From an uncultured Ignavibacteria bacterium (GTDB lineage Bacteria; Bacteroidota; Ignavibacteria; SZUA-365), in contig CAJXVM010000017.1 in assembly GCA_913061095.1 (NCBI GenBank), positions 47,705 to 111,704 on the forward strand: a stretch of DNA of 64,000 nt. Direction: 5' to 3'. The notes under the pieces were generated by a model that saw nothing but the letters and a program-made list of their open reading frames with translations, did not search any database and was not told where the DNA came from. The translations under genes were made by a program, and so were the position numbers. Shown piece after piece: positions 43,487 to 53,324 of the stretch (within the stretch, counting starts at the first letter, position 1; the number at the start of each line of letters is the position of its first letter).

Positions 43487-44814
43487 TACTCGATACCTGA
43501 TCGTTCCAAACGTCTGTGAATTGCGTCATCGAGATGCTGGCGCAGAGGTTCGAGGCGGACGTGCGAAACCAGTTCGCTGGCAAACGCATACGCCAACACA
43601 CTATGCGCCTGTTCCTTCGGCAAACCACGGGAGCGAAGATAGAACATGGCGTCATCATCGAGTCTGCCGATGGTCGCGCCGTGGGTGCACTTGACATCAT
43701 CCGCCCAGATTTCGAGCTGCGGCTTGGTGTCGACCAGAGCATTCTCCGAGAGCAGCAGATTGTTGTTCGACTGTTTCGCATCCGTTTTCTGCGCGTCCTG
43801 ACGCACGATAATCTTGCCGCTGAACACGCCGCGTGCCTCGTCGAACAGCAGTCCCTTGTACAGCTCATGGCTGTTGCAGTGGGGCTTCGCATGATCGATA
43901 ACGGTATGATGATCCATATGCTGCTTCGCCATCGGCATGAACAGCCCGTTCATCGTGCACTCCGCCGCCTCGTCATCGAGCACCAGGTGAAGATTATTGC
44001 GAAGCAGACGTGCACCGAAACCGAAGTAATGATTCGAGTAGGATCCGGAACGCGCGACGCGGGCATAGCTGGCCGCGACGTGATAGGCTGCGGGTCCTTC
44101 CTCCTGAATCTTGTAATGATGCACATGCGCGTTTTCCGCCACATGCGACTCCACGACCGCGTTGGTAAAGTACGCGCCATCACCGAGTGCCACGTACTGC
44201 TCGATCACATCGATCTCACTGTTCGCTTCCGCCCTGATCAGAATGCGGGGCGTGATCAGCAGGGGCTTCGCTCCACCACTTGCGAGGAAAAGCAGATGCA
44301 CGGGCGGCAGTTCCGCTGCCCCCTGGCCAACGTGGATCAGCGCTCCCTGCTCGGTAAATGCGTCGTTGAGCATGGTGAACGGGTGCCGCGCTCCTTCATC
44401 GACTGCACCGGTGAGCGAGAGCACCTCGTCGGGCTGCTCATTGATGACAGTGGCGAGGTCCTGCACCCGCAGTTTCCCGGATGCCGTTGAAAGATCCGAC
44501 AGCTCGGGAGCATACACGCCGTCAATGAAGACCAGGCGCAGCATCTGACCGATATCAAGAAAGCGTTTTGTATCGACAGCCGAGAAATCCACCGCGGCCT
44601 TCTGTGTCGGCCGCACGTACTCGGTCTCCAGCAGTGCAGCCAGATTCGTGTAGCGCCACTCCTCGTCTCGCAGGGTCGGGAAGCCCGTTTCAGAAAGCCG
44701 CTTCATCGCGTCGCGCCGCCGGGCGTGGACCGGAGAGGAGTATTCGCCGTTCAGTCCTTTCTCGAACTCCTCGAAGCTGGTTCTGAATGTCTGTAGTGCC
44801 TTGTCCTGTTTCAT
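43486..44814 (-). CDS. sufD: Fe-S scaffold subunit SufD
   Basis: 442 residues. The C-terminal half has the SufBD beta-helix repeats and a conserved block: ECTMNGLFMPMAKQHMDHHT, a DHAKPHCNSHELYKG segment and SGKIIVRQDAQKTDAKQSN with LVDTKPQLEIWADDVKCTHG. These are typical of SufD. It forms the SufBC2D complex on which the cluster is built. It starts 15 nt after sufC. Confidence 0.97.
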   Translation of the reverse strand: MKQDKALQTFRTSFEEFEKGLNGEYSSPVHARRRDAMKRLSETGFPTLRDEEWRYTNLAALLETEYVRPTQKAAVDFSAVDTKRFLDIGQMLRLVFIDGVYAPELSDLSTASGKLRVQDLATVINEQPDEVLSLTGAVDEGARHPFTMLNDAFTEQGALIHVGQGAAELPPVHLLFLASGGAKPLLITPRILIRAEANSEIDVIEQYVALGDGAYFTNAVVESHVAENAHVHHYKIQEEGPAAYHVAASYARVARSGSYSNHYFGFGARLLRNNLHLVLDDEAAECTMNGLFMPMAKQHMDHHTVIDHAKPHCNSHELYKGLLFDEARGVFSGKIIVRQDAQKTDAKQSNNNLLLSENALVDTKPQLEIWADDVKCTHGATIGRLDDDAMFYLRSRGLPKEQAHSVLAYAFASELVSHVRLEPLRQHLDDAIHRRLERSGIE

Positions 44815-44829
44815 CCTTATTCACTCCCT

Positions 44830-45597
44830 CTACGATTCGTTTTCGACAGGTTCATGCAGGTCGCGCGCCCAGTCGTATCCCTGCTCCTCGAGATGGAACG
44901 CGAGGTCCTTGTCGCCCGATTTGACGATGCGGCCATCGACGAGCACGTGAACGCGATCGGGAACAATATAGTTGAGGAGACGCTGGTAATGCGTCACAAC
45001 GATCGTGGCGTTTTCCGGCGAGTGCAGTTTGTTCACCCCGTTTGCGACAATACGCAGGGCATCGATATCCAGGCCGGAATCCGTCTCGTCGAGGACGCTC
45101 AGCGTGGGATTGAGTACGGCCATCTGCAGGATCTCGTTGCGTTTTTTCTCGCCGCCGGAGAAGCCCTCATTCACCGGACGATTGAGCAGTTCCGGCTTCA
45201 TTTCCACAAGCTGCATCTTCTCCTTGACGAGCGCCAGAAAATCAACGGCGTCGAGTTCTTCGAGCCCATGGTACTTTCGGATCGCGTTGAGTGCCGCCTT
45301 CAGAAAATAGGTATTGCTGACACCGGGGATCTCGACGGGATACTGAAAGGCCAGGAACATGCCCTCGCAGGCACGCTCTTCCGGGGAGAGATCCAGAAGA
45401 TTCCGTCCCTTGTAGATGACTTCACCCTCCGTAATCTCGTAGAGTTCCCGACCCGCCAGCACTCCGGCCAGAGTGCTTTTGCCGGAACCGTTGGGTCCCA
45501 TGATCGCATGGATCTCCCCGGCCTCGACTTTCAGGTTCACGCCCTTGAGGATTTCTTTTCCTTCCACCTCGGCGTGCAGATTTCGAATTTCAAGCAT
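44830..45597 (-). CDS. sufC: Fe-S assembly ATPase SufC
   Basis: 255 residues of an ABC ATPase: Walker [17 protein letters not shown], the signature [16 protein letters not shown], Walker [18 protein letters not shown], and H-loop VVTHYQRLL. The [20 protein letters not shown] block and [12 protein letters not shown] are specific to SufC. It drives conformational change in SufBD. ATG 45597 has GAGGAG upstream and lies 76 nt after sufB. Confidence 0.98.
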   Translation of the reverse strand: MLEIRNLHAEVEGKEILKGVNLKVEAGEIHAIMGPNGSGKSTLAGVLAGRELYEITEGEVIYKGRNLLDLSPEERACEGMFLAFQYPVEIPGVSNTYFLKAALNAIRKYHGLEELDAVDFLALVKEKMQLVEMKPELLNRPVNEGFSGGEKKRNEILQMAVLNPTLSVLDETDSGLDIDALRIVANGVNKLHSPENATIVVTHYQRLLNYIVPDRVHVLVDGRIVKSGDKDLAFHLEEQGYDWARDLHEPVENES

Positions 45598-45673
45598 GTA
45601 TGACTCCTCGTGTTAACTCGCTGATATATTCAATTTCTTTCTGTGTTCAGGTGATACGCGCTGTACGCGGCGA

Positions 45674-47119
45674 TCAACCGACGCTGCCTTCCAGGCTGAT
45701 GCCGAGAAGCTTCTGCGCCTCCACGGCGAACTCCATCGGCAGCTCACGAAACACTTCCTTGCAGAAGCCGTTGACGATCATGTTCACTGCATCTTCAGTA
45801 TCGATCCCGCGCTGATTGCAGTAGAAAATCTGATCTTCGCCGATTTTCGAGGTCGTGGCCTCGTGCTCCATCTGCGCGGTGCTGTTGTTGTTTTCGATGT
45901 ACGGGAAGGTGTGCGCACCGCACTTGTCACCCATCAGCATCGAGTCGCACTGCGAAAAATTCCGGGCGCCGTCGGCGTTTTTCATGATTTTCACCAGTCC
46001 GCGATAGACGTTCTGGCTGCGCCCGGCGGAAATCCCCTTCGATACGATTGTGCTGCGGGTATTTTTCCCGATATGAATCATCTTGGTCCCTGTATCCGCC
46101 TGCTGGCGATTGTTGGTCACGGCCACCGAGTAGAATTCCCCGACCGAATTATCTCCAAGCAGAATGCAGCTCGGGTACTTCCATGTAATCGCGGAACCGG
46201 TCTCCACCTGCGTCCAGGAAATCTTGGAATTGACGCCGGCGCATTTGCCGCGCTTGGTGACGAAGTTGTAGATGCCGCCCTTCCCTTCCTTGTCGCCCGG
46301 GTACCAGTTCTGCACCGTTGAATACTTGATCTCCGCGTTGTCGAGAGCGACAAGCTCGACCACGGCTGCATGCAGCTGATTTTCATCGCGCATGGGAGCC
46401 GTGCAGCCCTCGAGATAACTGACGTAGGAACTGTCTTCCGCAACAATCAGCGTGCGCTCAAACTGTCCCGTTCCGAGCGTGTTAATGCGGAAATACGTGG
46501 AAAGTTCCATCGGACAGCGGACACCGCTGGGGATGTACACGAAGGATCCATCGGTAAAGACGGCGGAATTGAGTGCGGCGAAGAAATTGTCGGCGGGAGG
46601 AACAACCGACCCGAGATATTTCTTCACAAGCTCCGGATGTTCCTGAACCGCTTCCGAGAAAGAACAGAAGATGATGCCCATGTCCTGCAGTTTCTCCTTG
46701 AACGTGGTAGCGACGGAGACACTGTCGAACACCGCGTCAACCGCGACGCCGGCAAGCATTTCCTGCTCCTTGAGCGGAATGCCGAGTTTTTCATAGGTGG
46801 CCAGAAGCTCCGGGTCAACTTCGTCCAGACTTTTCGGACGTTCTTTCACCTTGGGGGCGGAATAGTACGAGATATCCTGATAATCAATCTCGGGATAATC
46901 GACATACGCCCATGTGGGCTCTTTCATTTTCTGCCACACGCGAAAGGCTTTCAGGCGCCACTCGAGAAGCCATTCCGGCTCGTTCTTCTTCTTCGATATC
47001 AGCCGGATGACATCCTCGTCAAGGCCCTTCGGAACAGTGTCCGTTTCGATATCGGTGACGAAGCCGTACTTGTATTCCCCACCGGTCAGTTTCTCAAGAT
47101 CCTGTGCTTCGGTACTCAT
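45674..47119 (-). CDS. sufB: Fe-S scaffold protein SufB
   Basis: 481 residues from ATG 47119 with GAGGAC 6 nt before it. The conserved SufB parts include [15 protein letters not shown], a [20 protein letters not shown] segment, [40 protein letters not shown] and [20 protein letters not shown]. It receives sulfur and assembles the cluster with SufC and SufD. It is the first gene of an operon sufB-C-D-S-U-T, bacilliredoxin, rrf2, all on the minus strand. Confidence 0.98.
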   Translation of the reverse strand: MSTEAQDLEKLTGGEYKYGFVTDIETDTVPKGLDEDVIRLISKKKNEPEWLLEWRLKAFRVWQKMKEPTWAYVDYPEIDYQDISYYSAPKVKERPKSLDEVDPELLATYEKLGIPLKEQEMLAGVAVDAVFDSVSVATTFKEKLQDMGIIFCSFSEAVQEHPELVKKYLGSVVPPADNFFAALNSAVFTDGSFVYIPSGVRCPMELSTYFRINTLGTGQFERTLIVAEDSSYVSYLEGCTAPMRDENQLHAAVVELVALDNAEIKYSTVQNWYPGDKEGKGGIYNFVTKRGKCAGVNSKISWTQVETGSAITWKYPSCILLGDNSVGEFYSVAVTNNRQQADTGTKMIHIGKNTRSTIVSKGISAGRSQNVYRGLVKIMKNADGARNFSQCDSMLMGDKCGAHTFPYIENNNSTAQMEHEATTSKIGEDQIFYCNQRGIDTEDAVNMIVNGFCKEVFRELPMEFAVEAQKLLGISLEGSVG

Positions 47120-47154
47120 GCTGTCCTCTATGAATGTCCTTCGTTTCCACATTT

Positions 47155-47183
47155 CATACACGCAATCTGTACAAAAGTGTCAA
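47155..47183 (-). promoter_or_regulatory. Candidate suf operon promoter
   Basis: On the minus strand TTGACA is a perfect -35, followed by a 17-nt spacer and TGTATG, about 36 nt before sufB. The -10 is weak, which would suit an activated or repressed promoter. Confidence 0.5.
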
Positions 47184-47327
47184 GATTGCAGTTTCAAAAC
47201 AAGCCTGTGGTGCGAAAGATTCCGCATCACGTGGAACTTTCCGTGCCCCCGCGGCACTTTTACTGTATCGGCTTTTTACGGGGCCGAATCCATGAGCCAC
47301 AGACATGTACAACAGCGAGGTTGCGCA

Positions 47328-49352
47328 ATGATGAAACGCATCATACGCCCGATGTTCATTCTCTTATTCATCCTCCCGATACTGCCGCTGCAGGCGCAGG
47401 ACATCCTCACCGAGCGGAATATCTTCGATCTCAAGCAGGTCATCGAAGCGGAGATATCTCCTGACGGACGCCATGTCGCCTATACACTGCTCGTACCACG
47501 CCCGTTCGACGACTCCCCCGGCGGGGACTTCCGCGAACTTCACGTGCTGGATCTCAGCAGCGGGGAATCCCGTGCCTACATCTCCGGGAAAAAAGTGGTG
47601 TACAGCCTCGGCTGGAGCGGGGACTCCCGCATGATCACCTTCATGGCAAACCTGGAAGACTCTCCCCGTCCGCAGGTATATGGAATTCGGCTTGACGGAG
47701 GCGAGGCGTTTCCGCTCACCGACAGCCCGACAGGTGTCCGTGGCTACACCCTGCGTCCCGACGGCAGTCAGGTTGCCTATATCGCGACCGAGCCCGGTGA
47801 TCCCGACCAAAAAAAGCTTGAGGCCATGGGATTCAACGCCGAGGTGTACGAGGAACTGAATCCGGACCGGAACATTTACGTGCGCACCATTCCGACAGGA
47901 GAGACGAGACGGATGACGGAAGGAGTTTCGGCGTTCGATATCGACTGGAGCCCGGACGGGAAATTCATCGCCGCCGCAATCGCGCCGAAAAATCTCGTTG
48001 ATCATTCCTACATGTTCAAGCGCATCCATCTGCTCGATCCCGCCACCGGTGCGCTGACGAAGCTCGTGGAAAATCCCGGCAAGCTCGGCAAGATGGCATG
48101 GAGTCCCGACGGCAGCCGCCTCGCCTTCATTTCCGCCGTGGCTGTCTGGGATTCAAAGGAGGGATCGATTTTCGTGGCCGACGTGCCGGTGAGCCGGGAT
48201 TTCGCGGAACTGCGCAATTACACCGAGGACTTCGAAGGTACGGTTACCGATATTGCCTGGCGAGATGAAAACACGCTTCTGTATACCTCGGAGGAAGGAG
48301 TGGACATTACACTGCGCGAACAGCCGGTCGGCGCACCCTCGAGCCGCCTGCTGATCGAACCGGGCGAAGCGGTCATGCGAGGTGTGTCCTTCGCGGGCGG
48401 CACCGCGGTGTTTTCCGCTTCCACGCCACAGCATCACTATGAGCTCTTCACCTATCGGGACGGCAACCTCCAGCGTCGAACCAACTCGAATCCCTGGCTC
48501 GCGGGCGTGCGCCTTGCCCGGCAGGAGCGCTTTGTGTACGAGGCGCGCGACGGACTCAGCATCACCTCCGTGCTCATCTATCCCCTCAACTATGAACCCG
48601 GCAGGGAATACCCGCTGATCGTCGACATTCACGGCGGCCCGGAGTCGTCCTATCACAACGGCTGGGTGTCCAGCTACGGCAACTGGGGACAGGTCGCGGC
48701 AGCGAAGGATTACTTCGTCTTCATGCCGAATTACCGCGCCAGCACCGGCCGCGGCGTGGAGTTTCTCAAGATGGGTCTGGGGGATCTCGCAGGGAAGGAA
48801 TTCAATGACGTGCTCGACGGTATCGACGCGCTCGTGGACCGCGGCTTCGTCGACGAGGACCGTGTCGGTATCGGAGGGGGATCCTACGGCGGGTATTTCT
48901 CCGCCTGGGGTGCGACGAAACATACTGACCGCTTCGCGGCCGCTGTCGTGTTCGTCGGCGTCTCGAACCAGATCTCAAAGCGCAATACGACGGACATCCC
49001 CTACGAGGATTATTACGTGCACTGGGGCATCTGGACCCATGAGAACATGGAGAAAGTCTGGGACCGGAGTCCTGTGAAGTACGCCGATCAGAGCGAAACT
49101 CCCACGTTGATCCTTCACGGAAAAGAGGATCCCCGCGTCCACCCAAGCCAGAGTCTCGAGCTGTACCGTTCGCTGAAGCTGCATGGCGAGGCACCCGTGC
49201 GGCTGATCTGGTATCCCGGCGAGGGACACGGCAACCGTCGCAATCCCGCGCGCCTCGATTACATCATGCGTACGATGCGCTGGTTCGACACCTTCCTTCA
49301 GGAGGAAGGCGAAGAGATGCCGCCGGCGACCGTGGAATATCCCGTTAACTGA
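47328..49352 (+). CDS. Secreted S9 family prolyl-oligopeptidase-like peptidase
   Basis: 674 residues from ATG 47328 with GAGG upstream (a second ATG follows). The signal peptide IIRPMFILLFILPILPLQAQ is clear. Beta-propeller repeats with WSPDG-like blocks fill about residues 45-390. The catalytic domain has GGGSYGGYFSAWG (Ser), GKEDPRVHPSQS (Asp) and PGEGHGNRRNPARL (His). This places it in the acylaminoacyl/dipeptidyl peptidase group (S9C), removing or splitting short peptides. It probably acts in the periplasm. It is divergent from the suf operon and followed by a strong terminator. Confidence 0.95.
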   Translation: MMKRIIRPMFILLFILPILPLQAQDILTERNIFDLKQVIEAEISPDGRHVAYTLLVPRPFDDSPGGDFRELHVLDLSSGESRAYISGKKVVYSLGWSGDSRMITFMANLEDSPRPQVYGIRLDGGEAFPLTDSPTGVRGYTLRPDGSQVAYIATEPGDPDQKKLEAMGFNAEVYEELNPDRNIYVRTIPTGETRRMTEGVSAFDIDWSPDGKFIAAAIAPKNLVDHSYMFKRIHLLDPATGALTKLVENPGKLGKMAWSPDGSRLAFISAVAVWDSKEGSIFVADVPVSRDFAELRNYTEDFEGTVTDIAWRDENTLLYTSEEGVDITLREQPVGAPSSRLLIEPGEAVMRGVSFAGGTAVFSASTPQHHYELFTYRDGNLQRRTNSNPWLAGVRLARQERFVYEARDGLSITSVLIYPLNYEPGREYPLIVDIHGGPESSYHNGWVSSYGNWGQVAAAKDYFVFMPNYRASTGRGVEFLKMGLGDLAGKEFNDVLDGIDALVDRGFVDEDRVGIGGGSYGGYFSAWGATKHTDRFAAAVVFVGVSNQISKRNTTDIPYEDYYVHWGIWTHENMEKVWDRSPVKYADQSETPTLILHGKEDPRVHPSQSLELYRSLKLHGEAPVRLIWYPGEGHGNRRNPARLDYIMRTMRWFDTFLQEEGEEMPPATVEYPVN

Positions 49353-49373
49353 TTGTCTTCTCACAGTCACAGC

Positions 49374-49408
49374 GAGCCCGCGGAACGATTCCGCGGGCTC
49401 TGTTTTTT
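49374..49408 (+). terminator. Rho-independent terminator after the S9 peptidase
   Basis: A perfect 12-bp GC-rich stem (49374-49385 with 49389-49400, GAGCCCGCGGAA/TTCCGCGGGCTC) with a 3-nt loop and TGTTTTTT after it. Confidence 0.95.
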
Positions 49409-49428
49409 CTCCCGAAACAGGATCTGCC

Positions 49429-50958
49429 ATGACACTCCGCCTTGTTCTCGGCGACCAGCTGCATATCGGTCATCCATGGTTCACGCGTCCCTCCCCGGAT
49501 GTCACGTTCCTCATGATGGAGGTGCGACAGGAAACTGATTACGCAAGGCATCATATACAGAAAATCGCGGCATTCTTCGCGGCGATGCGCGCCTTTGCCG
49601 CCACACTGGAGGAACAGGGACATCGGGTACGATACCTCCGTCTCGACGATGCGGACAACAGGCAGGATATCCCGGCAAATCTTTCCTCAATCGCAGCGGA
49701 AGCAGGGGCCGACCGTATCGAATACATGCTGCCGGACGAATACCGGCTGGACCACCAGCTGCGTGAGTTCGCCGAATCGACATCCCTCCCCTGCGGCGCC
49801 GTCGACAGCGGCCATTTCCTGACCGAGCGGAAGGATGTCGAAAACATGTTTGCCGGAAAAACACAGTACCTCATGGAGCGTTTCTATCGCGATATGCGCC
49901 GGAAACATGACGTACTGATGGAGAACGGTGAACCGGCCGGCGGCCGCTGGAATTATGACAGGGAAAACAGAAAACGCTGGAACGGGGAAGTCGAAGCGCC
50001 GGGGGGCACCGACCTGCGCACGGATGTCACCGACATTGCGTCCATGCTCAGACATTCCGGCGTGGACACGATGGGAAACATCGATGCAAACGCACTGGCC
50101 TGGCCCGTCACACGCGGGCAGGCCCTGCAGAGACTCGCACAGTTCATCGAGCACGCACTCCCGCATTTCGGAACCTGGCAGGATGCCATGTCCACCGGCA
50201 GTCCCTTCCTCTTTCATTCCCTGCTTTCATTCGCGCTCAATGTCAAGCTGCTGCATCCGATGGAGGTGATACGAGCGGCGGAAGATTCATGGAGAAACGA
50301 TCCCGCACGATACGGCCTGCCGCAGGTGGAAGGGTTCATCCGTCAGATTCTCGGATGGCGGGAGTACATGCGGGGAATATACTGGGCGCATATGCCGGAA
50401 TACGCGGAGATGAACGCCCTCGGACATGACCGCGCACTGCCCGCATTTTTCTGGACGGCAGAAACCGGAATGTCATGCATGCGTCATACGATCAGTCAGT
50501 CACTCGAGCATGCCTATGCGCATCATATCCAGCGACTGATGGTGACGGGAAACTTCGCGCTGCTCGCGGGCATCGATCCCGATGAGGTGGACTCCTGGTA
50601 CCTCGGCATCTATATCGACGCCATCGAGTGGGTGGAAATCACGAATACACGCGGCATGAGCCAGTATGCGGACGGAGGTATCGTCGGCAGCAAACCTTAC
50701 GTATCATCCGCCAACTATATTAACAGGATGAGTGATTACTGCGGCGGATGCCGCTACGATCGAAAAAAACGCCATGGCGATGATGCCTGTCCCTTCAACA
50801 GTCTGTACTGGCATTTTCTTGAACGGCATCGCGATCGTTTTTCGGGTAACCCGCGCATGGCGCAGATGTACCGTGTTTTTGATCGCATGGATGCAGAGGA
50901 ACGCCGCGCGACACTTCAGCAGGCAGAGACCTGGCTGGCACAGCTCGAAGCGCTGTGA
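49429..50958 (+). CDS. Iron-sulfur bacterial cryptochrome/photolyase (FeS-BCP family)
   Basis: 509 residues from ATG 49429 with AGGA upstream. The N-terminal part (LVLGDQLHIGHPWF) and the FAD region (GWREYMRGIYWAHMPEYAEM) match the deoxyribodipyrimidine photolyase-related family. Four Cys that fit a [4Fe-4S] cluster are seen: one in GMSCMRH, two in DYCGGCRY and one in DACPFN. This is the PhrB layout, which repairs (6-4) photoproducts with FAD and a lumazine antenna. The ribBA gene 1 kb away makes the riboflavin/lumazine precursor. The gene begins only 20 nt after a strong terminator, so it must have a promoter in the terminator region or be reached by read-through. Confidence 0.93.
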   Translation: MTLRLVLGDQLHIGHPWFTRPSPDVTFLMMEVRQETDYARHHIQKIAAFFAAMRAFAATLEEQGHRVRYLRLDDADNRQDIPANLSSIAAEAGADRIEYMLPDEYRLDHQLREFAESTSLPCGAVDSGHFLTERKDVENMFAGKTQYLMERFYRDMRRKHDVLMENGEPAGGRWNYDRENRKRWNGEVEAPGGTDLRTDVTDIASMLRHSGVDTMGNIDANALAWPVTRGQALQRLAQFIEHALPHFGTWQDAMSTGSPFLFHSLLSFALNVKLLHPMEVIRAAEDSWRNDPARYGLPQVEGFIRQILGWREYMRGIYWAHMPEYAEMNALGHDRALPAFFWTAETGMSCMRHTISQSLEHAYAHHIQRLMVTGNFALLAGIDPDEVDSWYLGIYIDAIEWVEITNTRGMSQYADGGIVGSKPYVSSANYINRMSDYCGGCRYDRKKRHGDDACPFNSLYWHFLERHRDRFSGNPRMAQMYRVFDRMDAEERRATLQQAETWLAQLEAL

Positions 50959-51030
50959 CGCGCTGTGACGCCCTGAGACGCGCTGTGACGCACTGTGACG
51001 CGCTGTGACGCACTGTGACGCGCTGTGTCG
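50951..51030 (+). repeat. 10-bp tandem repeat over the photolyase stop codon
   Basis: Eight near-identical copies of CGCTGTGACG (variants CCCTGAGACG, CACTGTGACG, CGCTGTGTCG), beginning inside the last codons of the photolyase gene and including its TGA stop. Copies at 50951, 50961, 50971, 50981, 50991, 51001, 51011 and 51021. Each copy contains TGA. Confidence 0.9.
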
Positions 51031-51057
51031 CACCGGGAAGCACAGTCCCCGGCATAC

Positions 51058-51090
51058 AAAAAAATCGATCCGCCGCAGGGGACGGATCGA
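51058..51090 (-). terminator. Rho-independent terminator of greA
   Basis: Stem TCGATCCG/CGGATCGA (51083-51090 with 51065-51072), a 10-nt loop and seven T on the minus strand. It lies 26 nt past the greA stop. Confidence 0.92.
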
Positions 51091-51116
51091 GATGCACTGA
51101 GGAATTTGCGGAGTAT

Positions 51117-51593
51117 TCAGGCGACGTCGAGAATTTTGTATTCTAGTGTGCCAGCGGGGACCACCACCTTCACGATATCGCCTTTCTTCTTTTTCATCAG
51201 GGCTTTGCCGATCGGGGACGTAACCGCGATCTTGTTCTTCTCGAAATCCGCCTCTTCCTGGGAAACCAGCTTGTACGTTACCGTACCGCCGTTCTTCAGA
51301 TCTTCGAGTGTGACATCGGAGAGGATGTAGACGGCATCTTTGGGGAGATCGTTCTTATCGATGATGCGGGCGCGGGAAAGCAGCTCCTCGAGCTTGCTGA
51401 TACGCAGTTCAAAATGGCCCTGTTCTTCCTTGGCCGCATCATATTCCGCGTTTTCACTTAAATCACCGTGCGAACGCGCTTCAGAGATCTTTTCCGCCAT
51501 TTCCCGGCGGCCATGGGATTTCATGTGCTGAAGCTCCTTCTCGAGCTCCATCATGCGCTCACGCGTCAGATAGACCGTTCCTTTCGATTCCAC
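51117..51593 (-). CDS. greA: Transcription elongation factor GreA
   Basis: 158 residues with start GTG 51593 (GGAG 7 nt upstream). The N-terminal coiled coil runs from VYLTRERMMELEKELQH and includes EARSHGDLSENAEYDAAKEE, whose acidic tip (DLSENAEY) works in transcript cleavage. The C-terminal FKBP-like domain has ISDV-type and SPIGKALMKKKKGDIV. It rescues stalled RNA polymerase. It is a single gene between two terminators; no clear promoter lies in the 44 nt before it. Confidence 0.98.
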   Translation of the reverse strand: MESKGTVYLTRERMMELEKELQHMKSHGRREMAEKISEARSHGDLSENAEYDAAKEEQGHFELRISKLEELLSRARIIDKNDLPKDAVYILSDVTLEDLKNGGTVTYKLVSQEEADFEKNKIAVTSPIGKALMKKKKGDIVKVVVPAGTLEYKILDVA

Positions 51594-51630
51594 AGTGCAC
51601 TCCGTTCTTATATCCGGATTTTGAGATAAT

Positions 51631-51670
51631 AAAAAGCGTAGCCAGTATTCCCCGCGGGAATTCTGGCTAC
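51631..51670 (-). terminator. Terminator after ribBA
   Basis: Stem 51638-51652 with 51656-51670 (8 bp, one T-T mismatch, 6 bp) and a 3-nt loop, then TTTTT on the minus strand. It ends the tgt-yajC-ribBA run. Confidence 0.88.
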
Positions 51671-51734
51671 AATGAAATAATATACGCTGAACGACCGATA
51701 TGAGTCAAGCGGTCGTCGGGGACGCCGCAGCGGA

Positions 51735-52949
51735 TCAGCTGTGCTGATGCATGATCAGATGTCCCATCTTGTCGCGTTTGGTTCGCAGATAGTACTCGTT
51801 GATGTCGTTCGGCATGCTTTCGATGGGCACGCGTTCGACGATCTCGAGACCGTAGCTCTTCAGTCCGACGATTTTCTTCGGATTGTTCGTCAGCAGACGC
51901 ATTTTGCGGATGCCGAGATCGGCGAGGATCTGCGCTCCGATACCGTAGTCGCGCAGGTCATCCCGGAAACCGAGTTCAATATTGGCCTGCACAGTATCAT
52001 AGCCGGCGTCCTGGAGGTTGTAGGCGCGCAGCTTGTTGCCAAGCCCGATGCCGCGTCCTTCCTGGCGCATGTACAGTACGACGCCGCGTCCTTCGCGCTC
52101 AACCGTCATCATGGCCGCGTTGAGCTGATCCTTGCAGTCACATCGCAGTGACCCGAATGTGTCTCCGGTCAGGCATTCGGAATGGACACGCACGAGGACT
52201 GGCTCACCGTCATCGATCGTTCCCTTGACGAGGGCAAGGTGCTCCTTGTTGTCGACAAGGTTTGTATACAGATGGATCTCGAATTCACCGTAGCGCGTTG
52301 GGAGATGCGTCACGATCTCCTTCTTGACGAGTTTCTCCTGTTTCACGCGCTGCTCGATGAGCTGGTTGACCGCGATGATCTTCAGCCCGTACTCCTCCGC
52401 AATGGCGAACAGCTCGTTGGTCCTCGCCATCGTGCCGTCTTCCTTGAGGATTTCACAGACCACACCGACCGGTTGCAGTCCCGCCATGCGGGCAAGATCG
52501 ACGACCGCTTCGGTGTGCCCGGCACGACGCAGCACTCCGCCTTTGACTGCTTTGAGGGGAAAAATGTGTCCCGGTCGTGCCAGATCGGAGGGCTTTGTAT
52601 CCTCCGAGGCGAGCGCACGGATTGTTGCGGCGCGATCGGCTGCGGAAATCCCCGTTGTCGTGCCATGGATATAATCCACGGTGACCGTAAAATTCGTGCC
52701 GTGCAATGCGGTATTCCCGTCAACCATCATGCCGAGCTGCAACTGGTCCATGCGCTCCTCGGTCAGAGGAACACAGACCATACCTCTGCCGTGCCGTACC
52801 ATGAAGTTGACCATGTCGTCAGTTACGAGTTCCGCTGCGCAGACGAAATCGCCCTCATTCTCGCGATCCTCGTCATCGACGACGATAATGATCTCACCGG
52901 AGCGAATCGCCTCGATCGCTTCGTCGATGGTGTTGAAAGACTGTGCCAT
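51735..52949 (-). CDS. ribBA: Bifunctional 3,4-DHBP synthase / GTP cyclohydrolase II
   Basis: 404 residues. The N-terminal half (about 1-200) is DHBP synthase: [18 protein letters not shown] (metal and substrate Asp/Glu) and GHTEAVVDL. The C-terminal half (about 205-395) is GTP cyclohydrolase [22 protein letters not shown] (zinc Cys) and [14 protein letters not shown]. It starts both branches of riboflavin synthesis. It is the last gene of the run with tgt and yajC, which is unrelated to riboflavin. Confidence 0.98.
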   Translation of the reverse strand: MAQSFNTIDEAIEAIRSGEIIIVVDDEDRENEGDFVCAAELVTDDMVNFMVRHGRGMVCVPLTEERMDQLQLGMMVDGNTALHGTNFTVTVDYIHGTTTGISAADRAATIRALASEDTKPSDLARPGHIFPLKAVKGGVLRRAGHTEAVVDLARMAGLQPVGVVCEILKEDGTMARTNELFAIAEEYGLKIIAVNQLIEQRVKQEKLVKKEIVTHLPTRYGEFEIHLYTNLVDNKEHLALVKGTIDDGEPVLVRVHSECLTGDTFGSLRCDCKDQLNAAMMTVEREGRGVVLYMRQEGRGIGLGNKLRAYNLQDAGYDTVQANIELGFRDDLRDYGIGAQILADLGIRKMRLLTNNPKKIVGLKSYGLEIVERVPIESMPNDINEYYLRTKRDKMGHLIMHQHS

Positions 52950-52966
52950 GTCGGCAGATCCTGTAA

Positions 52967-53290
52967 TTATTCGCCCGATGCTTCGCGTGTGACCGTATTG
53001 ACCGCGGAGCGGTCGAATTTCAGCTTGAGATTGTCACCGACGTCAAGAAGAACGGTTTTTTCATCCACGTTGACAATCTTCCCGTGCATGCCCCCTGATG
53101 TCACGACCTTGTCACCCTTCTTCAGGCTGTCGAGCATTTTCTGCCGCTCCTTGGCGCGCTTCTGCTGCGGACGAAGGATCATGAAATAGAAAATCACAAA
53201 AATCAGGGCGAAGAAGATGAGCGTGCTCAGCATTCCGCCGCCGCCGCTGCCGCCCTGCTGAGGCGCCATGGCAAGAAAAAGATCAATCAC
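52967..53290 (-). CDS. yajC: Sec translocon accessory subunit YajC
   Basis: 107 residues from GTG 53290 (AGGAG upstream). One membrane helix (LSTLIFFALIFVIFYFMILR) is followed by PQQKRAKERQKMLDSLKKGD and VVTSGGMHGKIVNVDEKTVL, the YajC signature. It associates with SecDF. tgt-yajC is a conserved pair in many bacteria. A Gly/Gln-rich start (APQQGGSGGGG) is usual. Confidence 0.97.
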   Translation of the reverse strand: MIDLFLAMAPQQGGSGGGGMLSTLIFFALIFVIFYFMILRPQQKRAKERQKMLDSLKKGDKVVTSGGMHGKIVNVDEKTVLLDVGDNLKLKFDRSAVNTVTREASGE

Positions 53291-53324
53291 GGGTGTGCTC
53301 CTGTATTATACTGGGTTCGTCGGA

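Noticed and set aside
50951..51030. CRISPR array
   Set aside because: Units are 10 bp with no spacers, so this is a simple tandem repeat.
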